From: CAMUQR01 sp963516005
GTDB taxonomy: Bacteria; Patescibacteriota; Saccharimonadia; Saccharimonadales; Saccharimonadaceae
DNA length: 64,000 nucleotides
NCBI GenBank assembly: GCA_963516005.1
Contig: CAUPYP010000002.1
Span: 124,001-188,000, forward strand
Direction: 5' to 3'
Shown: positions 42,612 through 51,301 of the stretch, piece by piece
How positions within the stretch are numbered: the stretch's first letter is position 1
Layout: every line of letters begins with the position of its first letter
The notes under the pieces: model-generated
Databases searched by the model: none
Told to the model about the DNA's origin: nothing
Seen by the model: the letters and a program-made list of their open reading frames with translations, nothing else
Made by a program: the position numbers and the translations under genes

Positions 42612-45173
42612 ATGGAATTAACGAAAACTTACGATCCAAGTCGGTTTGAGCCGGATATTTACATGATGTGGGAAAAGGCTGAGGCTTTTTTACCGAGCGG
42701 GCAAGGGGAGCCGTACGCGATTATTATGCCACCACCGAATGCTAACGGCAATTTGCACATTGGGCATGCCTTAACAGTGGCTTTGCAGGATATTTTGGTG
42801 CGATATTACCGTATGAACGGTCGTGATGCGATTTATGTGCCGGGGGCGGACCATGCCGGGTTTGAAACTTGGGTGGTGTATGAGCGTGAATTAAACAAAC
42901 AGGGTAAATCACGCTATGATTTCTCCCGCGATGAGCTCTATCAAGGCGTGTGGAACTTTGTTCAAGAACAACGAGGTAATATGGAATTACAACTGCGGGC
43001 AATCGGTGCGAGTTGTAGTTGGCAAAATCTGGTGTTTACTCTGGATAAAAAGGTGATCGAAGGTGTGTATCGGACGTTCAAAAAGCTCTGGGATGAGGGC
43101 TTGGTGTATCGTGGAGAACGCATTGTCAACTATTCGACACAATATCAGACTTCTTACGCTGATATTGAGGTGGATTACAAGGAAGTCGAGGGTAAGCTCT
43201 ATAAAATAGCTTATCCACTCCTTAATCAAGAAGGAGAGTTGGTAATTGCCACGACCCGACCAGAGACGATGTTTGGTGATGTAGCGGTGGCGGTCAATCC
43301 TAACGATGAGCGTTATCAAGATTTAATTGGCAAATCCGTGATTTTACCGATTGCGCATCGTGAAATCCCAATTATCGCCGATGATTATGTTGATATTAAC
43401 TTCGGTACGGGTGCCTTAAAAATCACTCCGGCGCATGATGCGAATGACTTTGAAATTGGTCAGCGTCATCAACTGGAAACGCGTCAGGTGATTGGTTTTG
43501 ATGGCAAAATGACTAATGTGCCAGCCGATTTTGAGGGCTTAACACCAGATGAGGCTCGCAAAAAAGTGATTGCAACTCTCAAGGCTAAAGGTCAGTTGCT
43601 GGGTGAAGAATCAATTAGACATGTTGTGGGATTCGATTATAAATCGGGCTTACCGATTGAACCGCTAGTGAAAGATCAGTGGTTTTTAAAAATCCGCCCA
43701 CTAGCCGAGCGAGCAAAACAAGCGCTTGAGAATGATCAAATTAAATTTTATCCGGCGAGTCGCAAGCGGGTGCTGATTCAATATCTCGATAACTTGCGCG
43801 ATTGGAACTTATCACGTCAGATTGCTTGGGGAATTCCGATTCCAGCTTTTGTCAACCAAAACGACCCGAGCGACTGGGTGTTTGACACTCGAGTGGATCA
43901 ACCAACTCTACAGATTAATGGCAAAACCTACCTGCGTGAGGAAGATACTTTTGACACGTGGTTCTCGAGTGGTCAATGGCCGTTCTTAACCACTGACTAT
44001 CTCGACGGGGGAGAACTAGCTCGATTTTATCCAAATAGCGTTATGGAAACCGGCGTCGACCTACTCGATCGCTGGGTGGCGCGCATGATTATGCTGGGAC
44101 TATATATGACCGACCAAGTGCCGTTTAAGGAAGTCTATATGCACGGCATGGTACTTGATGAACACTCTCAAAAAATGAGCAAATCAAAGGGCAATGTGGT
44201 TAATCCAATGGATGTGATCAATGAATTTGGCTCAGACGCTTTGCGGATCGGAGTGATCTCTAATCGATCGGCGGGTCAAAATCAGGCTTTTTCGAAAGCA
44301 AAAGTTATCGCTGGTCGTAATTTCTGTAATAAATTATGGAATATCGCGCGCTATATTCGTCAAACCCTACCAGCTGATTTTAAACCTTTACCACAAAATA
44401 AAATTAAACCTTTGTCAAGTGCTGATCATTGGATTTTGCAACGCCTTGAGACTGAGCTTCAGAAGCTCCGTCAATATATTGCTGATTATCGCTTATCAGA
44501 GGCGGTGGACTTGGTTTATCAGATGGTTTGGCATGATTTAGCTGATTGGTATCTAGAAGCCTCCAAAAAACAACCAAATCATCAACTTCTCGTCTATGTT
44601 CTTGAGGCTTATCTCAAGGTAGTGCACCCATTTGCACCGTTTGTGACTGAGACGATTTGGCAATCGCTAGATTGGCGGGAAGGCCTAATTATTGGCGAGC
44701 AGTATCCAACACCAGCTGAAATTGGTTTTGAAGCGGAACGGGCAGGGGAGTTTGCAGAAATTATGGCGATTGTCGAAGAAGTACGCTACCTCAATGCAGA
44801 ACTACCAGGCAACAAAAACTATGACCTGCTCTACACTGATGATCAGTTAATCGCTACTAATGCCGAAATTATCGCTCATCTGGGGCAGATGAAACAAGTC
44901 ACTCAAACTGATGAACCTCGTGGTATGCGTGTGGCGGTTTCTAGCCATAAATGCTGGCTGGATGTGGATGCCGACACGCTTTATCAGCACCAGGCTAATC
45001 TGGAAATGCGCCTGCTGGAACAGCGTGGTTTGGCGGCGAAGTTAGCCGATCGGTTGGATAACCCGAACTATATTCGTAAAGCCCCACCACATCTGATTGC
45101 CGAAACTCGTACTCAACTGGCTGATATTGAAAAAGTTATCAAGCGTCTGGAACGTGAACTAGCTGAATTCTAA
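42612..45173 (+). CDS. valS: Valyl-tRNA synthetase
   Basis: An 853-residue class I synthetase charging tRNA-Val, full length for the bacterial ValS family. HIGH is in NANGNLHIGHALTV (residues ~45-58). The editing domain has TTRPETMFGDVAVAVNP and ITPAHDANDFEIGQRH. KMSKS is SQKMSKSKGNVVNPMDVI near residue 518. An anticodon-binding helical domain follows, then a C-terminal coiled coil (LEMRLLEQRGLAAKLADRL to ERELAEF) typical of ValS tails. The leader has an AAAGGGAAC element before the ATG, a weak SD. No T-box antiterminator sequence is visible. Confidence 0.98.
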   Translation: MELTKTYDPSRFEPDIYMMWEKAEAFLPSGQGEPYAIIMPPPNANGNLHIGHALTVALQDILVRYYRMNGRDAIYVPGADHAGFETWVVYERELNKQGKSRYDFSRDELYQGVWNFVQEQRGNMELQLRAIGASCSWQNLVFTLDKKVIEGVYRTFKKLWDEGLVYRGERIVNYSTQYQTSYADIEVDYKEVEGKLYKIAYPLLNQEGELVIATTRPETMFGDVAVAVNPNDERYQDLIGKSVILPIAHREIPIIADDYVDINFGTGALKITPAHDANDFEIGQRHQLETRQVIGFDGKMTNVPADFEGLTPDEARKKVIATLKAKGQLLGEESIRHVVGFDYKSGLPIEPLVKDQWFLKIRPLAERAKQALENDQIKFYPASRKRVLIQYLDNLRDWNLSRQIAWGIPIPAFVNQNDPSDWVFDTRVDQPTLQINGKTYLREEDTFDTWFSSGQWPFLTTDYLDGGELARFYPNSVMETGVDLLDRWVARMIMLGLYMTDQVPFKEVYMHGMVLDEHSQKMSKSKGNVVNPMDVINEFGSDALRIGVISNRSAGQNQAFSKAKVIAGRNFCNKLWNIARYIRQTLPADFKPLPQNKIKPLSSADHWILQRLETELQKLRQYIADYRLSEAVDLVYQMVWHDLADWYLEASKKQPNHQLLVYVLEAYLKVVHPFAPFVTETIWQSLDWREGLIIGEQYPTPAEIGFEAERAGEFAEIMAIVEEVRYLNAELPGNKNYDLLYTDDQLIATNAEIIAHLGQMKQVTQTDEPRGMRVAVSSHKCWLDVDADTLYQHQANLEMRLLEQRGLAAKLADRLDNPNYIRKAPPHLIAETRTQLADIEKVIKRLERELAEF

Positions 45174-45186
45174 TCATCAACAAGAA

Positions 45187-45215
45187 ATAACCCCGAGCTT
45201 CAGACTCGGGGTTAT
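45187..45215. terminator. Bidirectional terminator between valS and the small membrane genes
   Basis: ATAACCCCGAG (45187-45197) pairs with CTCGGGGTTAT (45205-45215). Confidence 0.82.
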
Positions 45216-45224
45216 GTAAAGAAC

Positions 45225-45416
45225 TTAGCGTGTCAAAAATGACACTACCATCGCAATACTGCAAACAGTTATGCCAGCTCTTTTTAATTTTGAGAGCGTT
45301 TCAGCTGTCGATTTTGGCATTATGCCTGCTTGAGCTTGTATCGCAAATTGAATGCGGAATGCGATTAGTAGTGTAAAAAAGCTACCAAACGCGATTCCGA
45401 CGCATAAATTATGCAT
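45225..45416 (-). CDS. Small two-TM membrane protein A
   Basis: A 63-residue protein with a strong SD (AAAGGAGGG) eight bases before the ATG. Two hydrophobic segments (GIAFGSFFTLLIAFRI and AGITVCSIAMVVSFL) flank a ~20-residue polar loop with Lys and Thr. It ends LTR just before a strong terminator. It is the smallest of three consecutive minus-strand genes of the same topology. I do not recognise a family. The size resembles holins, toxin peptides or small regulators of membrane complexes, but none of these is supported by sequence. Confidence 0.65.
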   Translation of the reverse strand: MHNLCVGIAFGSFFTLLIAFRIQFAIQAQAGIMPKSTAETLSKLKRAGITVCSIAMVVSFLTR

Positions 45417-45500
45417 TCCTATCCCTCCTTTCAGAAAACACTATATTATCACGATTAGACTATAAAAGCAAGCTTAAACATGATTTAAATTCATAAAATG

Positions 45501-45522
45501 CCCCGAGCGAATCAACTCGGGG
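45501..45522 (-). terminator. Terminator after small membrane protein B
   Basis: CCCCGAG (45501-45507) pairs with CTCGGGG (45516-45522). It uses the same 7-bp arms as the hairpin after protein A. Confidence 0.65.
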
Positions 45523-45531
45523 TAGAAAAGC

Positions 45532-45780
45532 TTAGGATTTAGCTAATAGTGCCATGGCAATAACCAGTATATAACAAGTTATTGCAATGCTTATATATAC
45601 TTTGTGGCATTGATGGACTTGTTTGAAATACCTCAGTAGTTGGTCGGATTGCTCCGCTGTGATGTTTTCATCACGCATCTTCGCACTTATCCGTTTCATT
45701 TCTTGAAAAGTACGAATTGCTCGACCCAGGCATATGCCTGCGATCAACATTGCAATCACCATATTTAAAAATAGCAACAT
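45532..45780 (-). CDS. Small two-TM membrane protein B
   Basis: An 82-residue protein with SD AAAGGAGGGG upstream of the ATG. The first span is LFLNMVIAMLIAGICLG. A 40-residue helical, charged loop follows (FQEMKRISAKMRDENITAEQ and then SDQLLRYFKQVHQCH), then the second span ISIAITCYILVIAMALLA. The loop could form a cytoplasmic coiled hairpin. It shares topology, SD type and CCCCGAG terminator with the genes on either side, but no clear sequence identity. A possible partner is one of those two proteins; function is unknown. Confidence 0.68.
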   Translation of the reverse strand: MLLFLNMVIAMLIAGICLGRAIRTFQEMKRISAKMRDENITAEQSDQLLRYFKQVHQCHKVYISIAITCYILVIAMALLAKS

Positions 45781-45897
45781 CTATTATCCCCTCCTTTCTC
45801 ATATATCATAACATATTAAGCCTAAAAAGCAATAATAATCAATGGCTGTTATAAAAATACCCCGAGCAAAGGTTCGAGGTTGCTTGAAATCGGTGGA

Positions 45898-46200
45898 TTA
45901 GCGACCGATCATCAAGATGATGGTTATTAGAGCTACAATGCCGATAATTTTAATCAATGTGAGGCATCCACTAGCAATGGTAGCAAATATGTCTCTGATA
46001 TTGATTAGTCGCGCCATGTCGTGAATTGACTGATTCATGTCAGCTTCTGTCATGGTGCTGATCGCAGGCGGTTGTTCGCTTTTGATGCGTCGATTAAAAT
46101 ACAGTACTTGCCAGTGCATAATTGCATAAATAGCAGTTAATACAGCTAACGAAGCACCCGAACGCATTAATATATCCATTAAAGACAAAGACAAAGGCAT
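45898..46200 (-). CDS. Small two-TM membrane protein C
   Basis: A 100-residue protein with an unusual SD containing a run of seven G (AAAGGGGGGG) before the ATG. The first span is GASLAVLTAIYAIMHWQVLYF. A loop of about 35 residues follows with a Met/Asp/Asn-rich helix (MTEADMNQSIHDMARLI). The second span is GCLTLIKIIGIVALITIILM. It is the first of the three small genes in transcription order. A degenerate hairpin (ACCCCGA/TCGAGGT) follows at about 45860. No family is recognised. Confidence 0.68.
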   Translation of the reverse strand: MPLSLSLMDILMRSGASLAVLTAIYAIMHWQVLYFNRRIKSEQPPAISTMTEADMNQSIHDMARLINIRDIFATIASGCLTLIKIIGIVALITIILMIGR

Positions 46201-46282
46201 TGTCGTCCCCCCCCTTTCTATTGAAATATGCCATAGTTAAAATGGCTATTAGAGTATTGCATAGTTCTTTTCAAAAAGCAAG

Positions 46283-46732
46283 CTACTGATGGTGATAAGG
46301 GTGGTGATTGATAATGCACTGGGCACGGTAGAGTTGCTCAATGAGTATTAACCGCACAATTTGATGCGGAAAAACCAGCTTCGACAAGCTCCAAATCAAA
46401 TTAGCACGTTGTTTGACAGCTTGATTAACACCGTAAGCCCCGCCGATAATGCAGATAATCGCTTGTCCGCGCTGGGCTTCGAGTTGAGTGGCTAATTCGG
46501 GCGAGGATAGTATTTGACCGGTTTCATCCAGCAGAATAACGTAATCATCGGGCTTAATCCTCGCTAAAATTTGCTCGGATTCAGCATTCTTAGCCATTTC
46601 TGGGCTGGTGTGAGGTGAATGTTGAATCAATAGCCATTCTGGGCGCCAAACGGCCTGTAAACGGCGAGAATAGTCGTCTAACGGCTCAGCGAGCCAACGA
46701 GGCGGTTTTTTACCAACAGAGATGATTTTCAT
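46283..46732 (-). CDS. rlmH: 23S rRNA (pseudouridine1915-N3)-methyltransferase RlmH
   Basis: A 149-residue SPOUT-class methyltransferase that modifies pseudouridine 1915 in helix 69 of 23S rRNA using SAM. It has MKIISVGKK at the start, YVILLDETGQILSSPELA, the knot region IICIIGGAYGVNQAV, and the C-terminal WSLSKLVFPHQIVRLILIEQLYRA, nearly the family consensus. The C-terminus ends INHHPYHHQ, slightly altered from the usual NHPYHR. It follows the HIT gene after six bases and is probably co-transcribed with it. Confidence 0.96.
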   Translation of the reverse strand: MKIISVGKKPPRWLAEPLDDYSRRLQAVWRPEWLLIQHSPHTSPEMAKNAESEQILARIKPDDYVILLDETGQILSSPELATQLEAQRGQAIICIIGGAYGVNQAVKQRANLIWSLSKLVFPHQIVRLILIEQLYRAQCIINHHPYHHQ

Positions 46733-46738
46733 AGAAGT

Positions 46739-47131
46739 TTATAGTTCAGTGACGAATAATTTTTGTGCCAAATCAGCTAATTCAGCTTGATCGGCTGGTT
46801 GTTTGTCGGGATTGGTGAACTCCGCCACGGTGTTAAACGGAATTAGGTGAACGTGAGCATGAGGCACGTCAACGCCGACAATTTGTGAGCCAACGTATTG
46901 ATAGGGGAGCTGGGAACGGAGATGACGCGCTAGTTTCTGGACAATGGTCATCAGATAGGCATAATCATCGGCTGGCAAATCCCAGATAAATTCAATGGCC
47001 TGCTTGGGAATAACCAGAGTATGGCCAGTATTAGTTGGAAAAATATCCAAAAACGCTAGCACGCGGTCGTCTTCGTAGATTTTGTGAGCTGGAATCTCAC
47101 CATCGATGATTTTTTGAAAAATTGTACTCAT
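46739..47131 (-). CDS. HIT-family nucleotide-binding hydrolase
   Basis: A 130-residue HIT protein. MSTIFQKIIDGEIPAHKIYED and LAFLDIFPTNTGHTLVIPK are typical of the HinT/protein kinase C inhibitor branch. The histidine triad is HAHVHLIPF. Such proteins hydrolyse nucleotide phosphoramidates or dinucleotides; the physiological substrate is uncertain. SD GGGAG precedes the ATG, and an extended -10 (TGCTACAAT) lies about 25 bases upstream. It leads a two-gene unit with rlmH. Confidence 0.95.
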   Translation of the reverse strand: MSTIFQKIIDGEIPAHKIYEDDRVLAFLDIFPTNTGHTLVIPKQAIEFIWDLPADDYAYLMTIVQKLARHLRSQLPYQYVGSQIVGVDVPHAHVHLIPFNTVAEFTNPDKQPADQAELADLAQKLFVTEL

Positions 47132-47167
47132 AAATTACTCCCGTTTAGTTGAGGATATTGTAGCACA

Positions 47168-47199
47168 GAAAAACCCGACCAGTCTAATGCTTGGTCGGG
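47168..47199 (-). terminator. Terminator of tRNA-Ser(CGA)
   Basis: CCCGACCA (47174-47181) pairs with TGGTCGGG (47192-47199). On the minus strand TTTTT follows the stem. Confidence 0.85.
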
Positions 47200-47208
47200 C
47201 GCTTCTCG

Positions 47209-47298
<90 letters not shown>

Positions 47299-47310
47299 GA
47301 ACACCGACTA

Positions 47311-48405
47311 TTATACCACAAAAATCTTGGTAAAATTATTGGTCATAAACTGTTGGAAGCTAATATTATCTTTTTGGACATCGTAATTTTGCAATAAGCG
47401 AATTAGACGATTGGCCAGTTCATCGCGATAAAAAGTATCATAATATTCACGCAGGCGCGCTTTAAAATCAACCAAGGTGTGAATCTGTAGGTATTCGCAA
47501 CGTAGGCGCAAATGACTATTACCTTCGAGTGAGCGCAAGAAATTCTTGTCGGTGATTTTGTTGACGCGAGCTTGAAAAGCCGGGAAATCCTCAAGTGGTT
47601 GATGAGTCCGCAGATTGTTGTAGTAGAGCGTAATAATCTCTGACAACAGCAGATCAAAACTATTCGGACCGTATAATTGACGCATTTTGCCACTGGACAT
47701 ATCGTGAATTTGTTGTTTTTGGGCGGGCGAGAGCTGAGAAACAAGCGGTTTGAGAATTGGTTGTAAAATTGTCCGCAAAATCTGATAAATCTGAGTTTTA
47801 ACCTGAGAATTATGGGTCAAAAAGACAATTTGCCGAGCTGAGAGATTGATGCTGTGCCCAATATATTCCGAAAATAACGGATCGCTTGGGGTAAAAATAA
47901 ACTCGCTTTGACTGATATTTGGGTGAAAAAACTGATAAGCCTGCGTCAGTTCTTCTTTGAGTTGATCCATGGTCTCGAGGCGTTCGTGAGTGTCTTTAGT
48001 CTGAAAAGTGGTAAACAGCTGGCGCAAAGGCGATGAATCAACCGTAGTTTTAAAACTAGCAAGAGTCTTAAGTAGGGCGTATTGATGTTGCATCAGAGTT
48101 GGCATTGGAATGCCGGTAGTGCGATTTAAATCTTTAAGAATAAAATCATTGCGTTCGTGATGATTATAAGTCAGCGCTAATTGATATAACACTTCTTCTG
48201 AGATGTTTTGTTGTGAAAACTCTTGAATGGTTGAGGTATATTCGGGACGCAACACGATGAAGCGGAAATAATCCAGCACCATCCGCGACAGATGACTATC
48301 GACATTGCCCCAACGGGGATTGAGCGATTTAAACAAAATTGACAATAAGAGCGTGCCGGGCTCTTCTTTGAGGCGAATTGATGGTAAGATAGGATTTTGA
48401 TTCAT
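47311..48405 (-). CDS. Conserved-looking soluble protein of unknown function
   Basis: A 364-residue protein when started at MNQNPILPSIRLK. A longer frame reaches 48441, but a TATAAT at 48418-48413 lies inside that extension, seven bases before the ATG chosen here. It is helical throughout, with no signal peptide or membrane span, and rich in Gln, Leu and Arg. Distinctive stretches are TYNHHERNDFILKDLNRTTG, SQLSPAQKQQIHDMSSGKM and RLIRLLQNYDVQKDNISFQ. No catalytic motif is recognisable. It lies between tRNA-Ser(CGA) and rpsT on the same strand but has its own start signal. Confidence 0.72.
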   Translation of the reverse strand: MNQNPILPSIRLKEEPGTLLLSILFKSLNPRWGNVDSHLSRMVLDYFRFIVLRPEYTSTIQEFSQQNISEEVLYQLALTYNHHERNDFILKDLNRTTGIPMPTLMQHQYALLKTLASFKTTVDSSPLRQLFTTFQTKDTHERLETMDQLKEELTQAYQFFHPNISQSEFIFTPSDPLFSEYIGHSINLSARQIVFLTHNSQVKTQIYQILRTILQPILKPLVSQLSPAQKQQIHDMSSGKMRQLYGPNSFDLLLSEIITLYYNNLRTHQPLEDFPAFQARVNKITDKNFLRSLEGNSHLRLRCEYLQIHTLVDFKARLREYYDTFYRDELANRLIRLLQNYDVQKDNISFQQFMTNNFTKIFVV

Positions 48406-48412
48406 TGTTTCT

Positions 48413-48418
48413 ATTATA
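48413..48418 (-). promoter_or_regulatory. -10 TATAAT seven bases from the ATG at 48405
   Basis: The minus strand reads TATAAT-AGAAACA-ATG, giving a predicted start site at the initiation codon. Confidence 0.65.
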
Positions 48419-48444
48419 GTAAACATAACCATTTTAGGCAAATC

Positions 48445-48476
48445 AAAATCCCGACCAGGCTGATCGGGATTTTTAA
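48445..48476 (-). terminator. Terminator after rpsT
   Basis: AAAATCCCGA and TCGGGATTTT form a 10-bp stem, followed on the minus strand by GATTT. Confidence 0.75.
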
Positions 48477-48494
48477 AAGTAAAAGATAGAGCAA

Positions 48495-48749
48495 TTATTT
48501 AATTTTAACGTCGGCTGCTTTGGCAGCTTTTGATAAATTAGCCTTGCGACGGCTAGCGGTATTTTTCTTAATTAAGCCTTTTTTGACAGCTTTGTCGAGT
48601 TCGCTTTGAGCAGCGGACAGGGTAGTTTGGCTTGGGCTGGCGACAAACGCTTTGACGGCTGATTTGATAGCAGTTTTAATTTGGCGATTGTTAGCAGTTC
48701 GCTTTTCGGCTTGGCGCGCGCGTTTGACGGCGGATTTAATAATTGGCAT
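48495..48749 (-). CDS. rpsT: 30S ribosomal protein S20
   Basis: An 84-residue, very basic ribosomal protein that binds 16S rRNA early in 30S assembly. It begins MPIIKSAVKRARQAEKRTAN and has AVKKGLIKKNTASRRKANLS, both S20 hallmarks. Length is typical (84-88). SD AAAGGAG lies 6-12 bases before the ATG. A consensus promoter sits about 50-78 bases upstream. Confidence 0.97.
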   Translation of the reverse strand: MPIIKSAVKRARQAEKRTANNRQIKTAIKSAVKAFVASPSQTTLSAAQSELDKAVKKGLIKKNTASRRKANLSKAAKAADVKIK

Positions 48750-48798
48750 TAGTCTCCTTTTTTAGTTCTTAAAATTAAATAATTATTGACTTCTGACG

Positions 48799-48827
48799 AT
48801 TATACTAAAAAAACTCACTTTTGTAAA
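48799..48827 (-). promoter_or_regulatory. rpsT promoter TTTACA-17-TATAAT
   Basis: The minus strand has TTTACA (48827-48822), a 17-base spacer and TATAAT (48804-48799). Confidence 0.85.
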
Positions 48828-48873
48828 GAGTTGCCCAAAAAAGCTTCTCCAGAGGCTTTTAACCATAAGCCTA

Positions 48874-48902
48874 TTGACAAAATCACTTAAATTTGATATA
48901 AT
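48874..48902 (+). promoter_or_regulatory. Full-consensus promoter TTGACA-17-TATAAT
   Basis: Both hexamers match the sigma-70 consensus perfectly, with optimal spacing and TG two bases before the -10. It serves the gene at 48958 with a leader of about 48 bases. Confidence 0.92.
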
Positions 48903-48957
48903 GAAAATATATTTATATAATAAAAACCAACATCAACTAACTTAAAAAAGGCAAAAC

Positions 48958-51291
48958 ATGAATAACACCGGCGCGCGTGACGCACTTATCGAACAAATTA
49001 AACAATCTGAAAATATTTTAATAGCGCTGAGCGCTAACCCAACCATCGACGAATTAACATCAGCGTTGGGTCTGACTTTAATTTTGAACAAAACCAACGA
49101 ACACGTCACCACGATTTTTAGTGGGGAAATCCCGAGTGTGTTGAACTTTCTTGAGCCGAATAAGTTTTTTGATAAAACAGTTGATGGACTACGGGATTTT
49201 ATTATTGCCTTAAATCCGACGAAAGCCGATCGAATTCGCACCAAGGTAGTTGATGGTATGGTGCGCGTGTCGATTACGCCAAGCAAAGGCGCGGTGACGG
49301 TCAAGGATTTAGAGTTTAGTCAAGGTGATTATAACGTTGATTTGGTGATTGCGCTGGGTGTACAAAACCAAGCCGATCTTGACAAAGCACTTGAGGCGCA
49401 CGGTCGTATCTTACATAGTGCGTTTGTAGCGTCAATCGGAGTTGGTTCAGCGATGACGGAACTCGGTAATCTCAACTGGCAAGAGCCAGCCCTGCAATCT
49501 TACGCTCAGATAGTGGCGGATTTGAGTTTAAGCCTTGATCCGAAACTAGACGAAAATGGTCAGCCAGTCGATACGGTCTTGATCGATAGTTCAGTGGCGA
49601 CGGCTCTGATGACTGGTCTGGTGGCAATTACGGAGCGATTTAGTAATAATTTGACCACTCCAGAAATTATGAGCTTGGCAGCGGTGCTGATGGGACAGGG
49701 TGCTAACCAACAATTAATCGCAAAAGAACTAGATGAACCGAAGAAAATTGCTGAGTTAAAACAATCTTTAGGTCAAAAACCTGCTCCAGCGGAAAAAACC
49801 GTTCCAGCGAAGCAAACTACCGAGAATAATTTAGAACATGAGGCAGTAATTGAACATCCGGAAACTTCAGCGGATGAAGCAAAAACGCCTGAAGTGGCAC
49901 CAGCTGAAACAGAGACGGAGGTGGTAACTGAAGTTGCGCCAGTGCCTGAAGTTGAGACGCCGGTATCTGAAGTTGAAACATCAGCCTCAGTCGAACCACA
50001 AGAGGCTGAATCAGAGGCGAGGCCTGTAGAAACGCCTGCCGAGCCAGTTCAAACTGATGAGGCACCGCGGGGAATCTACGGTGGCGCTAAAGAATCAGCA
50101 ACCAGCAAGGCGGATTTGCGCCAAATGATTGCCGAAATGGTACAAGAGCCAGAAGATGAAGCTGATGATCAAGATGATGATGACCAATCTGGCACTTCAT
50201 CAGATGAGCCAGAAGCACCATCAGAACCAGAATTGCCAGCAGTCGAACCGCCAGTTGTCGCACCAATTACGCCAGAGGCGATTGAACCAGCTGAACCAAG
50301 CGCTCCAGCGAAAAAACCAGTTGCTAAAGATGAATCATGGGACAAGGTTAACCAGTACAAACAAGCTTTTTTGGATAAAATGAACCAAACTCAGCAATCG
50401 ACCGAACAAGCTACCTCGGCTAGCGTAGAGTCGACAATGGCACCAGAACCAGCTCCTGTTTCGCAAGTACCAGTATCAGAGCCGGTTATTACAGCGCCAC
50501 AATCAGTCGCTCAATCAGAGCCAGTAGTTCAGCCTGCTCCACAACCAGCGCCAGCAGTTCCTGCTCCACAACCTCAACCAGTTGTATCAGCGCCCGATCC
50601 AGCCGGGGAGTTTATTGAAACGCCACGCCAACCAGCTGTCACTCCAACAGTGGCGAAACCAATGACTACTGTAGACACTGCAAATGTGATTAATCCTACC
50701 CCTCAACCCGCTAGCGCTCAGAAATTTTTAGCTAATCAAGCAAAAAAACTCAAAAACAGTCTTAAACGTCGTCCACACAAGGTGATTCAGCCAGTCGATA
50801 AGCCAGCTGATGGTGGACCGAGCTTGACTGAACAAATTGCACAGGAATTAAGCCCAGTGGCTCCACCGGTACCGCCAATGCCGGCTGGCTTGGATTTGCC
50901 ACCACCATTACCACCAATGCCTCCGGCTTTGGATTCGATGACGATGACCAGTCTTCCACCAGTAGAAACTGATTTGAAAAATAACCCGTTTGACGCGCTC
51001 GAAGCGCCAACTGCGCCAGTTGCTCCTCAAGCCTCAACTCCAGTACCTCAACCTGCACCGCAACCTCAACCAGCTCCACCATCAGCGTCGGTCGCTCAAC
51101 CTGCTCCACAGCCTGTGACTCAGCCCGCGCCGGTACCGGCTCCACAGCCAACTCCTGTCCAGCCGAGCATCTTGCCTAACCTTGACACCCAGTTGACACC
51201 ACAAGAAGCTCAAGCGATTGACTTAAAAACCCCAGCTCCAGCTCAGCCAAAACCGCCAGTGCCAGAAAACCAGTTCGTCATCCCTGAATAA
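48958..51291 (+). CDS. Degenerate DHH-domain protein with long Pro/Ala-rich tail
   Basis: A 777-residue protein. The first ~265 residues follow the DHH/DHHA1 (NrnA-like) phosphoesterase pattern: ENILIALSANPTIDELTSAL sits where active enzymes have a HxNPDGD.-type motif, then DFIIALNPTKADRIR, and a late VATALMTGLVAITERFSNN. The catalytic His and most metal-binding Asp are absent, so it is probably inactive. Residues ~270-777 are low-complexity, rich in Pro, Ala, Val, Glu and Gln, with a basic island (KKLKNSLKRRPHKVI), and presumably disordered. It is followed ten bases later by truB. NrnA is commonly linked to truB in other bacteria, which supports the DHH ancestry. Confidence 0.72.
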   Translation: MNNTGARDALIEQIKQSENILIALSANPTIDELTSALGLTLILNKTNEHVTTIFSGEIPSVLNFLEPNKFFDKTVDGLRDFIIALNPTKADRIRTKVVDGMVRVSITPSKGAVTVKDLEFSQGDYNVDLVIALGVQNQADLDKALEAHGRILHSAFVASIGVGSAMTELGNLNWQEPALQSYAQIVADLSLSLDPKLDENGQPVDTVLIDSSVATALMTGLVAITERFSNNLTTPEIMSLAAVLMGQGANQQLIAKELDEPKKIAELKQSLGQKPAPAEKTVPAKQTTENNLEHEAVIEHPETSADEAKTPEVAPAETETEVVTEVAPVPEVETPVSEVETSASVEPQEAESEARPVETPAEPVQTDEAPRGIYGGAKESATSKADLRQMIAEMVQEPEDEADDQDDDDQSGTSSDEPEAPSEPELPAVEPPVVAPITPEAIEPAEPSAPAKKPVAKDESWDKVNQYKQAFLDKMNQTQQSTEQATSASVESTMAPEPAPVSQVPVSEPVITAPQSVAQSEPVVQPAPQPAPAVPAPQPQPVVSAPDPAGEFIETPRQPAVTPTVAKPMTTVDTANVINPTPQPASAQKFLANQAKKLKNSLKRRPHKVIQPVDKPADGGPSLTEQIAQELSPVAPPVPPMPAGLDLPPPLPPMPPALDSMTMTSLPPVETDLKNNPFDALEAPTAPVAPQASTPVPQPAPQPQPAPPSASVAQPAPQPVTQPAPVPAPQPTPVQPSILPNLDTQLTPQEAQAIDLKTPAPAQPKPPVPENQFVIPE

Positions 51292-51301
51292 ACTGAAATA
51301 T

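Noticed and set aside
48838..48865. A terminator-like hairpin (AAAGCCTC/GAAGCTTT) between the rpsT promoter and the promoter of the gene at 48958
   Set aside because: The stem is imperfect, and it lies upstream of both divergent promoters with no gene to terminate. Function is unclear, so it was not listed.
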